64,000 nt of DNA from Rhizobium sp. S152 (GTDB lineage Bacteria; Pseudomonadota; Alphaproteobacteria; Rhizobiales; Rhizobiaceae): assembly GCF_030380735.1 (NCBI RefSeq), contig NZ_JAUDRZ010000030.1, positions 456,045 through 520,044 of the forward strand, given 5' to 3'. Below the pieces are notes generated by a model. It was not told the DNA's origin and did not search any database. It saw nothing but the letters and a program-made list of their open reading frames with translations. Positions 8,803-15,631 of the stretch are shown piece by piece. The number at the start of each line of letters is the position of its first letter. Within the stretch, counting starts at the first letter, position 1. The position numbers and the translations under genes were made by a program.

Positions 8803-9372
8803 ATGAGCAGCAGCAACAACCACTTCGATCCAATGGCTTCATGGGCTCGCCTGTCGGAGCGGGTGGAGAACCAGGGCAAGGATATCGTCGATCTCCGTTC
8901 GAACATGAACACGGGGTTCCAGACGATCAACTCCGCGATCGGCACTCTGTCGAACGAGCTGCGCAACAACAGCAAAACGCAGTGGCCCGTGATCTGGTCG
9001 GCGGCCGGCGTCTGCTTCGTCGTCCTTTCGGCGCTGGGGGCATTCTTCTACGGCACGTTGTCGAAGGGGCAGGATCGTCTCGACGTAGCCATCATCAAGA
9101 GTGCGGAAACAAGTCAAGCGTCGATCTCGCGCCTCGCTGAGACCACGCAGACGGCAATCGCTGCGCTGTCAGAGAAGATGGTCACGCAGAAGGAATTGGA
9201 TTGGCGCACGCAGCGCAGCGCCGAGGATCGTCAGCGCACAGACGCCTCGGTGAAGGAACTCCGCGACAAGATGGTTCCGCGCGATGAACTCGACCGGATA
9301 TTCGCCAATGAGGGGCAGTGGCGGGACGATATCCGGCAGAGGCTCGACCGGATCGAGGCCAAAGGCGGTTGA
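8803..9372 (+). CDS. Coiled-coil protein with one membrane segment, phage lysis region
   Basis: The start is set at ATG 8803, with GAGG at 8794-8797 as ribosome-binding site, giving 189 residues; TTG 8788 lacks one. A helical N-terminal part carries heptad-like repeats (RLSERVENQGKDIVDL), then one membrane segment at about residues 64-84 (aromatic and Val-rich), then about 100 residues of charged coiled coil. It is the last gene of the rightward late cluster. Similar single-span coiled-coil proteins accompany lysis genes in alphaproteobacterial phages; a holin-like or regulatory role is possible, but I do not recognise a named family. Confidence 0.5.
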   Translation: MSSSNNHFDPMASWARLSERVENQGKDIVDLRSNMNTGFQTINSAIGTLSNELRNNSKTQWPVIWSAAGVCFVVLSALGAFFYGTLSKGQDRLDVAIIKSAETSQASISRLAETTQTAIAALSEKMVTQKELDWRTQRSAEDRQRTDASVKELRDKMVPRDELDRIFANEGQWRDDIRQRLDRIEAKGG

Positions 9373-9576
9373 CGCGAACGGGAAGAGCGACAAGACGCTT
9401 TACCGAGCGCCGATCGTGAGGCCTTAGTCTGATGCGCTGCCAAACTCGCTAATTAGGGGCGGTGGGTGTCCACAATCACGAAAATTTTGATTGGCGGACT
9501 TAACTATTTTAATTGCCGAACGGGCTTGTCGCTCTAAATTTTTTTCTCGCCTGACGTGAATGCAAGGGGGAGAAAA

Positions 9577-9840
9577 ATGAGCCAGAAGCGAGTTGATTTT
9601 TCCGAGGTCATCCTTTGGGAAGTTCCGGTTTTTGTGCGAATTGGTAACGGAGTAAGAGAGACGATTGATGGCCCAAGAGAAGCGCTTGACTATATGCTGA
9701 ATAGATGGCCAGCAGAGCGCGGGCAGGAATATGAAAACGCCAAATCCGCTTGCCGCCTCGCGATTCAACACTACGGCTCGCTTGAGGACGCGCGGGCGCA
9801 TTTTGTCGCAGCAGCGGGAGAGGCGAAAATCGCTGCTTAA
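9577..9840 (+). CDS. DUF982 family small protein
   Basis: This 87-residue protein starts at ATG 9577 behind an AAGGGGGA site at 9564-9571. It shows the layout of the rhizobial DUF982 family: a short N-terminal strand with a VPVFVRIG-like segment, then ETIDGPREALDYMLNRWP and a helical end. DUF982 proteins occur in many paralogues in Rhizobiaceae; their function is unknown. No operon partner is evident. The 204 bases before it hold nothing I can name. Confidence 0.7.
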   Translation: MSQKRVDFSEVILWEVPVFVRIGNGVRETIDGPREALDYMLNRWPAERGQEYENAKSACRLAIQHYGSLEDARAHFVAAAGEAKIAA

Positions 9841-9986
9841 AATTGCGTGCGTGCTCATTCCAGCACCTCCGAAGCAGTGAGGGCGGCTGCGAAGTTGCGC
9901 AGAATAAGCGTCAGCTCTTCCGAGGATGATGACGGCGTGAGCGGAGGAGTGACGGAACCTTTGTGGTGGGCGATAGTTTCGCGGTC

Positions 9987-10220
9987 ATGTCAAAGTATTA
10001 TTTCGACATCCGAAGCGGCAGTTCGCTTAAGCAAGATCCAGACGGCAGCGATCTGCCGGACATTCACGCAGCGCGGGCAGAAGGTTTGCTTTCTGCGCGA
10101 GAGTTGGTCGCGGAGCATATTCGCTGTGGGGAAGCAATCGGCGGAAAGGCACTTGAGATTCGCGATGCCAGAGGCCACGTTCTCCACACATTCCCGTTAG
10201 CCTCTGTGATTATATTTTAA
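9987..10220 (+). CDS. DUF6894-type small protein
   Basis: The protein has 77 residues from ATG 9987. It opens with MSKYYFDIRSG followed by D-x-x-G-x-x-L-P-D, the pattern of the small rhizobial DUF6894 family, which starts with a YYFDI strand and then a helix. Function is unknown. An in-frame GTG 24 bases upstream is possible, but the conserved start of the family favours the ATG. No clear Shine-Dalgarno is visible before it. It lies in the accessory stretch between lysis genes and tRNA-Cys. Confidence 0.6.
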   Translation: MSKYYFDIRSGSSLKQDPDGSDLPDIHAARAEGLLSARELVAEHIRCGEAIGGKALEIRDARGHVLHTFPLASVIIF

Positions 10221-10242
10221 GCGGAACGCGGCCTTAAAAGGT

Positions 10243-10302
10243 CAAGGCCCGCACCTGGGTGGTAGCGGGCCTTGGTGGAGGTCTTCGCCATGATACATGG
10301 CG
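10243..10302. other. Two consecutive perfect hairpins
   Basis: CAAGGCCCGC (10243-10252) pairs with GCGGGCCTTG (10265-10274). It is followed by CGCCATG (10286-10292) and CATGGCG (10296-10302) around a 3-base loop. They lie between the convergent DUF6894 gene and the leftward gene at 10389-10658, so they may end one or both transcripts, although the T-runs are poor. A structured small RNA is an alternative. Confidence 0.4.
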
Positions 10303-10388
10303 GAGGAGGAGAGTGGTGCTGTCACCCTCACGATTGTCACTAAAGCAGATCAGCCGTGAGTTGTCGCGAACAATTTTCGCTCCTCGGA

Positions 10389-10658
10389 TCAGTTGCGCAA
10401 GCGTATTAAATCCCGGTCCTTCGGATAGTACCTGCCGATGGAAAGGAGGTAGTCCGCGATTTCGTGCAGAAGGTGATCTCGTTCGCCATAGAGTTCGTTG
10501 ATCTCCTTCAGTCTTGGCCTCACACGCTCGTACTCATCTGGCGAAAGATCGGCGTCGCCAATCACATATCCCGTGCCAAGCACGGCGGTGATGTCACAGC
10601 CGGTCTCTGCAATGTCGCGAACAAAATCGGGGATTTGATCTTCGGTCATCTTCTTCAT
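10389..10658 (-). CDS. Hypothetical small acidic protein
   Basis: This 89-residue protein has a good start: AAGGAG lies 6 bases before the ATG. It is acidic and mostly helical; the central segment is SPDEYERVRPRLKEINELY. I recognise no family. It is the last of a leftward series of small genes that begins near 12769, which looks like the early or accessory region of the prophage or a neighbouring insert. Confidence 0.5.
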   Translation of the reverse strand: MKKMTEDQIPDFVRDIAETGCDITAVLGTGYVIGDADLSPDEYERVRPRLKEINELYGERDHLLHEIADYLLSIGRYYPKDRDLIRLRN

Positions 10659-10776
10659 GGCATTCTCCTTGAGTCGGCTCAGCGTACCCAGATGACGAAG
10701 ATGCCGCTATTGGTAGAATTAGCTCTGTTGCGACAAGGCATCAGTGCTGCCTTGCCGAACAACGGTGACCGTCGCG

Positions 10777-11049
10777 CTATTGATTTCGCCGCGAGTAATC
10801 CATGATATAGGTTGAGACTGCGTTCTCCATCTCTTGGAGAAGCGCATCGTATTGCTCGCATCCATCCACGCCACGCGCACGGAGTTTTCGCGCGTTCAAA
10901 ACGCCGATGCTATAGTGCTCACATATCTCTGCCACCGCCGCCCTGACTTCGCGGCGATTACCGAAAGGACGGATTTCAGGAAGCCTGAAAGCGAGGAGCG
11001 CCCAGCCATGAGCCGCGTGATCAACGCCATCGCCGGGCTTACAGGTCAA
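10777..11049 (-). CDS. Hypothetical small protein, TTG start
   Basis: The frame would encode 90 residues. The only start that fits is a TTG inside a TTGA overlap with the stop of the gene upstream (11046-11315), which suggests coupled translation. The second half is helical (EQYDALLQEMENAVST). No family is recognised. The call depends on that coupling and on the lack of another gene in the stretch, so it is uncertain. Confidence 0.35.
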   Translation of the reverse strand: MTCKPGDGVDHAAHGWALLAFRLPEIRPFGNRREVRAAVAEICEHYSIGVLNARKLRARGVDGCEQYDALLQEMENAVSTYIMDYSRRNQ

Positions 11050-11315
11050 TGGACCGAACCTTTGGGTCTGTGCAGCTCAAATTCACTCAACAATCGGACA
11101 GCCTTCCGCACAACCTCGTTGCCACGCTGGGGGTCAGCTGCAACCTCCTCGCGGCTTGCTTCCAGCCGCACGGCTAGCTCTGACATGAACTTCCAAATCG
11201 GGTCGCCGTCGCGCTGAGCAATTGCTGCCGAGATTTGGAGATGTTGAGCCAGATTGGTGAGGACAACCGTTCTCTCACCAATCGTCATTCGCTCGAAAGG
11301 CAAGGCATTAGTCAT
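11046..11315 (-). CDS. Hypothetical small helical protein
   Basis: This 89-residue protein is predicted mainly helical, with a charged centre (MSELAVRLEASREEVAADP). It overlaps the gene upstream (11308-11550) by 8 bases and the one downstream by 4, so the three probably form one transcript. No family or motif is recognised. Confidence 0.45.
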   Translation of the reverse strand: MTNALPFERMTIGERTVVLTNLAQHLQISAAIAQRDGDPIWKFMSELAVRLEASREEVAADPQRGNEVVRKAVRLLSEFELHRPKGSVH

Positions 11316-11550
11316 GGTTGGTTTCCATCCTTGCCTTTTCGATGGGGGCAGAACGCGAAAGCTGAAGGCTTGCAGCCAGCCTGCGCCTTAAATCGATTAT
11401 CGAGTGGACCTTTGTAAGGACGCGCTCGCCAGTGGGGACCCCGCTGATGGCGTACTTATGGAGCTTGCTCTGGTGCGGCCGAGTGGGTTGCCTGGTATTG
11501 GCTGTAGCTGCTGCGGGGGCAACTTTGTCTATAAGACGATTGTCGCTCAT
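11308..11550 (-). CDS. Hypothetical small basic protein
   Basis: The protein has 80 residues from the ATG at 11550, chosen because AGGAG lies just upstream; longer in-frame starts lack a site. The N-terminal half is probably disordered (Ala, Thr, Pro, Gln), the C-terminal half basic. It heads a three-gene leftward group. The roughly 180 bases upstream carry an inverted repeat that could be its control site. Confidence 0.45.
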   Translation of the reverse strand: MSDNRLIDKVAPAAATANTRQPTRPHQSKLHKYAISGVPTGERVLTKVHSIIDLRRRLAASLQLSRSAPIEKARMETNHD

Positions 11551-11651
11551 ATCGGCTCCTACCTGAGGCAAGAGCGCATATAATCTCCCAATCGACCCTG
11601 CCTTGAAACAATAGGCCGACAACACTGTATATGCGAGTTCACGCGAATTAC

Positions 11652-11679
11652 CTAACGGTTATATCAGCATGTCCGTTAG
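11652..11679. promoter_or_regulatory. Inverted repeat, possible operator
   Basis: CTAACGG (11652-11658) and CCGTTAG (11673-11679) form a perfect 7-base inverted repeat with a 14-base spacer. It is about 100 bases upstream of the leftward gene that starts at 11550. The geometry suits a dimeric repressor, but no partner regulator is identified in the window. Confidence 0.3.
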
Positions 11680-11731
11680 TGATCCTGAGAGCAATCGAGA
11701 ATTGCGCGGGCTGCGCGCCATTACTGCGGTG

Positions 11732-12087
11732 TCAAAGCGTATCCTTCCTCACCAGCAGTAGCCGGTTGTTGCCAGGCAGATCAATCACTCCCTCATCCTT
11801 CAACGCGTAGAGGGCATTGACGATGTCGTTCTCGATAAAGCCGTCAGCGACCATCGGCGGACCGATCTCATAGAGGTTGATCGAGGAGCCGGGTTCAACT
11901 CCCAGCTTCCCTAGCAGGGCGAGCAATGCTTCCTTGGGGTCTTTCGGTGCTTCCATCACGTTCACCTTCTTCCGGGCGTCTATGGCAGCTTGATAATCTA
12001 TCCTGGCCTGGCGTCTTGCAAGCGCCTTAACGAACTCAGCAAGGGCGGCTTTGCCCTTCTCGAGTGGTTTGGATTGGTGGCGTCCAT
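11732..12087 (-). pseudogene. Hypothetical gene with apparent single-base frameshift near its start
   Basis: An ATG at 12087 follows a strong AAAGGAG site and reads MDATNPNHS, but that frame stops after 26 codons. A neighbouring frame carries the long coherent sequence (KPLEKGKAALAEFVKALARR through to 11732), whose own start would be a GTG at 12148 without a ribosome-binding site. One extra base in the AAA at 12068-12070 (minus strand) would join them into a natural MDATNPKPLEK protein of about 118 residues. It may be a disrupted gene, a sequencing error or, less likely, programmed frameshifting. The C-terminal part resembles a small winged-helix-like fold (EIGPPMVADGFIENDIVNAL). Function unknown. 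Confidence 0.45.
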
Positions 12088-12170
12088 GGAGCTCTCCTTT
12101 GGCGTAAGGAAAGCAGCCCCGGTCGGCGCGGTCTATTGTAGGATTCACCGTAGGCGGAATACGGCTCGTG

Positions 12171-12575
12171 TCATGGCTTGGTCACCTTGCCAAGTGCCTT
12201 CTCCACCACGTCCAGTTCGTAAGCCATCTTCTCCTCGGCGGCAACGTCGTCCCAGAAGGCTGTGGCTTCGTTCCATTCAGTCCAAAGCTTCTCTGGAAGG
12301 CCAGACGGCGATATCTCCTCCAAGATCAACGCCCAGCCAGAGAAGACCGCAGATTCCTCAACGAAAAAGCGACGGTCTACACGAAAGGTTCTCGGTCCGG
12401 TTTCGGCGAGTCCAGGTCCGATTATGGTATCGCCCACCTGAGGACACGTTCCGTAAAATTCGAGGGGGTAGCAGTTGACCTCCTCGATTACATTATCGCT
12501 GCGAACCATATAGGTGCGGATTTCACGCCTAGGCCGCTCACCTGGAGGCTGCATATTCTCGCTAGAGCCGCTCAT
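12171..12575 (-). CDS. Hypothetical protein
   Basis: About 134 residues from ATG 12575; an in-frame GTG at 12593 is possible. The N-terminus is polar and Pro/Arg-rich. A central beta-type segment (VGDTIIGPGLAETGPRTFRV) is followed by an acidic helical tail. I recognise no family. It lies directly downstream of the 60-residue gene at 12587-12769 and is probably co-transcribed with it. Confidence 0.45.
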   Translation of the reverse strand: MSGSSENMQPPGERPRREIRTYMVRSDNVIEEVNCYPLEFYGTCPQVGDTIIGPGLAETGPRTFRVDRRFFVEESAVFSGWALILEEISPSGLPEKLWTEWNEATAFWDDVAAEEKMAYELDVVEKALGKVTKP

Positions 12576-12586
12576 GATGGCTTTCC

Positions 12587-12769
12587 CTACCACGCCTCTA
12601 AGTCGCGAGTATCTGGTGCCGATAGGCTCGGAGAAGGCGATACTGTGATAGATCCATCTCGATCGAGTTTTACCGTTACGCCCTTCTCGATGGCTATATC
12701 GGCGGCCTGTCGTATCGCGCTCTTGCTCCAGCGATGGTGTTCCAAGATAGATTTACGCTCGTCAGTCAT
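12587..12769 (-). CDS. Hypothetical 60-residue protein
   Basis: The start at 12769 is supported by a GGAGGAG site. The N-terminal helix (RKSILEHHRWSKSAIRQAADIA) is followed by a two-stranded end with VTVKLDRDGSITVSP. Small proteins of this pattern occur in rhizobial accessory DNA; function unknown. It is the first gene leftward from tRNA-Cys. The 184 bases between them contain no gene I can support and are where an attachment core could lie. Confidence 0.5.
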   Translation of the reverse strand: MTDERKSILEHHRWSKSAIRQAADIAIEKGVTVKLDRDGSITVSPSPSLSAPDTRDLEAW

Positions 12770-12953
12770 CGCCGCGCTCCTCCGCTCGCAGAAAAGCATG
12801 TCGCATGTTGCGTCTCATGTCGCGTGGAATCGCCGTGACCAGTGGAAGCTGCCTGTAAATCAGGGGTACTGGCGCGCAACAAGGCGCAACAAGGAAATTG
12901 CCACTCTGGTGCGGCGTTTTCCGTTATATCATTGATTTTGTTGTGGAAAATTT

Positions 12954-13027
12954 TGGAGGCCTCGCCCGGAATTGAACCGGGGTACAAGGATTTGCAGTCC
13001 TCTGCGTCACCACTCCGCCACGAGGCC
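12954..13027 (-). tRNA. tRNA-Cys (GCA)
   Basis: Read on the minus strand it begins GGCCTCG and ends CGAGGCC-T-CCA, with the 7-base acceptor stem paired. The anticodon loop is CTGCAAA with anticodon GCA. The T-arm contains GGTTCAATTCC and the discriminator base is U, as expected for tRNA-Cys. CCA is encoded. The 3' end faces the prophage-like region, the usual arrangement for phage integration into a tRNA gene. Confidence 0.95.
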
Positions 13028-13174
13028 TCACGGCGCTTGTTCGTTCAAGCGTTGGCGGGCATTTAGAATGAATAGAAATTGAGCGCAAGGGGGTTATGAA
13101 AAAAGCTCTTGGAATTCGCGCGGAATGCAGCCCTGCCGACGGTTGTCGCCAAGGGGGTCCTGCCGGTATCTGCC

Positions 13175-13321
13175 TCAGTTCGCGTGTTGCAGTGACGGCA
13201 TCGGCGACACGCCGCTGATTGCCACGCCCGGGGCACCCACGCTGACGAACGGTATGACAAGAATGACGGCAAGCAACGCGCCGACGAAGAGGCTGCCGAG
13301 CAGAATGGATTTGTGCGCCAT
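13175..13321 (-). CDS. Small single-span membrane protein
   Basis: 48 residues from ATG 13321 (MAHKSILLGSLFVGALL). Residues 5-28 form one hydrophobic segment; the rest is short, Gly/Pro/Ser-rich and probably periplasmic. It might be an uncleaved anchor or a secretion signal of a tiny exported peptide. It lies between tRNA-Cys and another tiny membrane gene. No family is recognised. Confidence 0.45.
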   Translation of the reverse strand: MAHKSILLGSLFVGALLAVILVIPFVSVGAPGVAISGVSPMPSLQHAN

Positions 13322-13422
13322 TGTCCGTCCATTGAAAATCCAAGGACAGCCAGTCTGTGTCGTAAACCTGACAGGCACCTGAACGCGCTTTCGCTCCTGC
13401 GCGCAGCTTTATCGCCTATCGT

Positions 13423-13527
13423 TTAGCGGGTCGTCTCGTTGCCGAACAATCCGCAGCAGACGATTCCGACAAGCGTCACGACGATGAAAAAGTCGAACAG
13501 CGAAAAATATTCGAATATGGTGGACAT
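13423..13527 (-). CDS. 34-residue membrane peptide
   Basis: A strong AGGAGGAG site precedes the ATG at 13527. The frame reads MSTIFEYFSLFDFFIVVTLV, then about ten further residues including CC, and stops at 13423. Residues 10-28 form one membrane span. Length, strong ribosome-binding site and membrane character support a real small protein of the kind usually missed by annotation. Function unknown. Confidence 0.55.
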   Translation of the reverse strand: MSTIFEYFSLFDFFIVVTLVGIVCCGLFGNETTR

Positions 13528-13733
13528 GATTTCTCCTCCTCATCATTTCCTCCGGTTGCAATAATATCACAGGATATCGCTTTGTTCCATGTATGATTGT
13601 CACAAAGGATACGATCTGCGGAAGTTCCGACCCTAATTCTTGCCGGACCTGTTCGCGGTGGCTTGAAAGCCCGTTTCCCTGAGATTAAGAGACCAACAGA
13701 CAAAAGCCGCTTTTCAACGGGCGAGAGGACATC

Positions 13734-14396
13734 ATGAATTTCGAAGCAGCACGCGCAAATATGGTCGACAACCAGATTCGCACGACAGACGTCACCTCGC
13801 ATTCCGTACTGACGGCGTTCCTCGCGGTTCCGCGCGAAGCATTCGTACCCGAGAAATCCAAGGCACTGTCCTATATCGACCGTGACGTCGAGATCTGTCC
13901 GGCCGTCGACGGCAAGGTCGCGCGCTACCTCATGCAGCCGTCGCCGCTCGCCAAGCTTCTTCAGCTGGCTGCCGTAACGAAGGAGGATGCCGTCCTCGAG
14001 ATCGGCGCCGGCACCGGCTATGTTTCCGCGCTGCTGTCGCTTCTCGCAGGCTCCGTGGTGGCGGTCGAAGAAGACGAGGCGCTTGCCGCCGAAGCCAAGG
14101 CCAATCTGGCCGGCTACGCCAATGTGTCGGTCGTCGCGGGCTCGTTTTCCGCCGGCAACACCGCGGGCGCGCCTTACGATCTGATCTTCGTATCCGGCGC
14201 CGTCGAGGAAGTGCCGGCCAGCCTGCTGTCGCAGCTTCGCGATGGCGGCCGTCTCGTCACGGTCCAGGGTTACGGCAATTCGGCCCGCGCCACGGTCTTC
14301 GTCGCCGAGCGCGGCGCGGTTTCGGAAAACGTCTTCTTCAATGCTTCGGTCAAGCCGATTGCCGGCTTCGCCAAGGTTCGCGAATTCGTATTCTGA
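13734..14396 (+). CDS. Protein-L-isoaspartate O-methyltransferase-like SAM methyltransferase
   Basis: 220 residues, near the usual length for the family. The SAM-binding motif I is VLEIGAGTGYVSALL (about residues 88-102), with an acidic post-I strand (VVAVEEDEAL). The N-terminal NFEAARANMVDNQIRT and the VPREAFVPE segment are typical of the rhizobial Pcm branch. The segment that in E. coli Pcm carries the GQTIS acceptor motif reads differently here (VEICPAVDGKVARYLMQP), so isoaspartate repair is not certain. A terminator follows directly. A second Pcm-like gene lies at 35999. Confidence 0.75.
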   Translation: MNFEAARANMVDNQIRTTDVTSHSVLTAFLAVPREAFVPEKSKALSYIDRDVEICPAVDGKVARYLMQPSPLAKLLQLAAVTKEDAVLEIGAGTGYVSALLSLLAGSVVAVEEDEALAAEAKANLAGYANVSVVAGSFSAGNTAGAPYDLIFVSGAVEEVPASLLSQLRDGGRLVTVQGYGNSARATVFVAERGAVSENVFFNASVKPIAGFAKVREFVF

Positions 14397-14423
14397 GCCT
14401 GTTGGCGGATGGTGTTTGGAGAT

Positions 14424-14453
14424 GGGCGCTTCGGGCGCCCGTTTTCGTTTTTG
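14424..14453 (+). terminator. Rho-independent terminator after Pcm-like gene
   Basis: GGGCGC (14424-14429) pairs with GCGCCC (14435-14440) around TTCGG and is followed by GTTTTCGTTTTT. It isolates the methyltransferase from popZ. Confidence 0.8.
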
Positions 14454-14617
14454 GTCGGGAATTCACCGGGGGCTTTTGCGTCTCAGAAAATTGTGCATGG
14501 CGGCATTCATTTGATTCGCGATGATTTTTTTCCCGGTTCGGCTATCCTACACTGAGGGTGATTCGGATGCCCATCTCTACGTAGTCCGATCGTTGTTTTA
14601 GGCTAACGGGGATAAAT

Positions 14618-15514
14618 ATGGCTCAGCCAAGCGTAGCGCGTGAACCGTCCATGGAAGAAATTCTGGCCTCCATCCGCCAGATCATCGAAAGCAACGAGCC
14701 AGGCGCGGGCAGGGCGATTTCCGCATCGCTGCCGCCGGTCTATGCCGATGAGGACGAGCGCGACTCGAACATCCACCTGACGGTCGACGAGGCCTATGCC
14801 GGTGTGGAATTCCCCGAGACCACGGCCCAGCCCGATCCCCGTTTCATTGCCGCCAATTCCGCCGGCTCCGCACCAGAGCCGGATGCGACGGGCCGGGCCA
14901 TGTCGCTCGCCGACGTCGCCGCCCGCGTTCGCGCCGCTTCCGAGCGCAACGTCGTGCCGCCCCAGCGCGAGGTCCCGGCTGCTTTCCGCCAGCAGGAAAT
15001 GCGTGCGCCGGAAGCGCCTGCGCCGATCGTGCAAGCCGCACCTCCCGCGCCCGTTACCTCAGCTCCCCAGCCGGTCGAGGCGGAACCCGCGCCGGCAGCC
15101 GTTCAGGAGCAAGCTGCTGTCGAGACTGTCGCTGTCGTCCGCACCCCGGTGGAAGAGCCTCGCGTTGCTGAACCCGCTTTCGAGGCCGAGCAGCCGGTTG
15201 CCTACGCTCCGCCCCACGAGGCTCCGGCGCCAGCACCGGCAATGGTCGCGGCGCTCGCCGAGCGCATGATGCCCGAGATCGTCGAAGACACGCAGCAGGC
15301 GCTGCTGTCCCAGGATGCCGGTCTGCAGATCGCCCGCTCGTTCGAAGAGCTCGCGGCCGCCATCGATGGCGCCGAGCGCCGCTCGCTCGACGAGATCGCC
15401 GAGGACATGCTGCGCCCGATGCTGCGCGACTGGCTGGACGATAATCTTCCGACACTGGTCGAACGTCTCGTACGCGAGGAAATCGAACGCGTGGCGCGCG
15501 GCCCGCGCCGCTGA
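14618..15514 (+). CDS. popZ: PopZ-type polar organizing protein (DUF2497)
   Basis: 298 residues. The N-terminal helix (EPSMEEILASIRQIIES) and the C-terminal helical block (DEIAEDMLRPMLRDWLDDNL, then VERLVREEIERVARG) are the two conserved ends of the PopZ/DUF2497 family. The roughly 180 residues between are Pro/Ala/Glu-rich and disordered, longer than in Caulobacter PopZ (177 residues in total). PopZ assembles a polar hub that anchors the chromosome origin; in Agrobacterium it marks the growing pole. Neighbours are a Pcm-like gene upstream and valS downstream, with a terminator on each side. Confidence 0.85.
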   Translation: MAQPSVAREPSMEEILASIRQIIESNEPGAGRAISASLPPVYADEDERDSNIHLTVDEAYAGVEFPETTAQPDPRFIAANSAGSAPEPDATGRAMSLADVAARVRAASERNVVPPQREVPAAFRQQEMRAPEAPAPIVQAAPPAPVTSAPQPVEAEPAPAAVQEQAAVETVAVVRTPVEEPRVAEPAFEAEQPVAYAPPHEAPAPAPAMVAALAERMMPEIVEDTQQALLSQDAGLQIARSFEELAAAIDGAERRSLDEIAEDMLRPMLRDWLDDNLPTLVERLVREEIERVARGPRR

Positions 15515-15535
15515 TCGACCACACTTTGTCCAAAG

Positions 15536-15566
15536 AGCCGCTCCGGTCTCCGGGGCGGCTTTTTTA
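15536..15566 (+). terminator. Rho-independent terminator after popZ
   Basis: AGCCGC (15536-15541) pairs with GCGGCT (15555-15560), with an inner CCGG/CCGG pair, followed by TTTTTT. Confidence 0.85.
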
Positions 15567-15631
15567 TTGACTTGCCCGCGGCCATCCTATTTACAACCCG
15601 CATCCAGAAAACCTCCAGATCCGGTTCCAAA

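Noticed and set aside
12168..12935. Plus-strand frame of 255 codons near tRNA-Cys
   Set aside because: Overlaps two better supported minus-strand genes and looks like non-coding translation.
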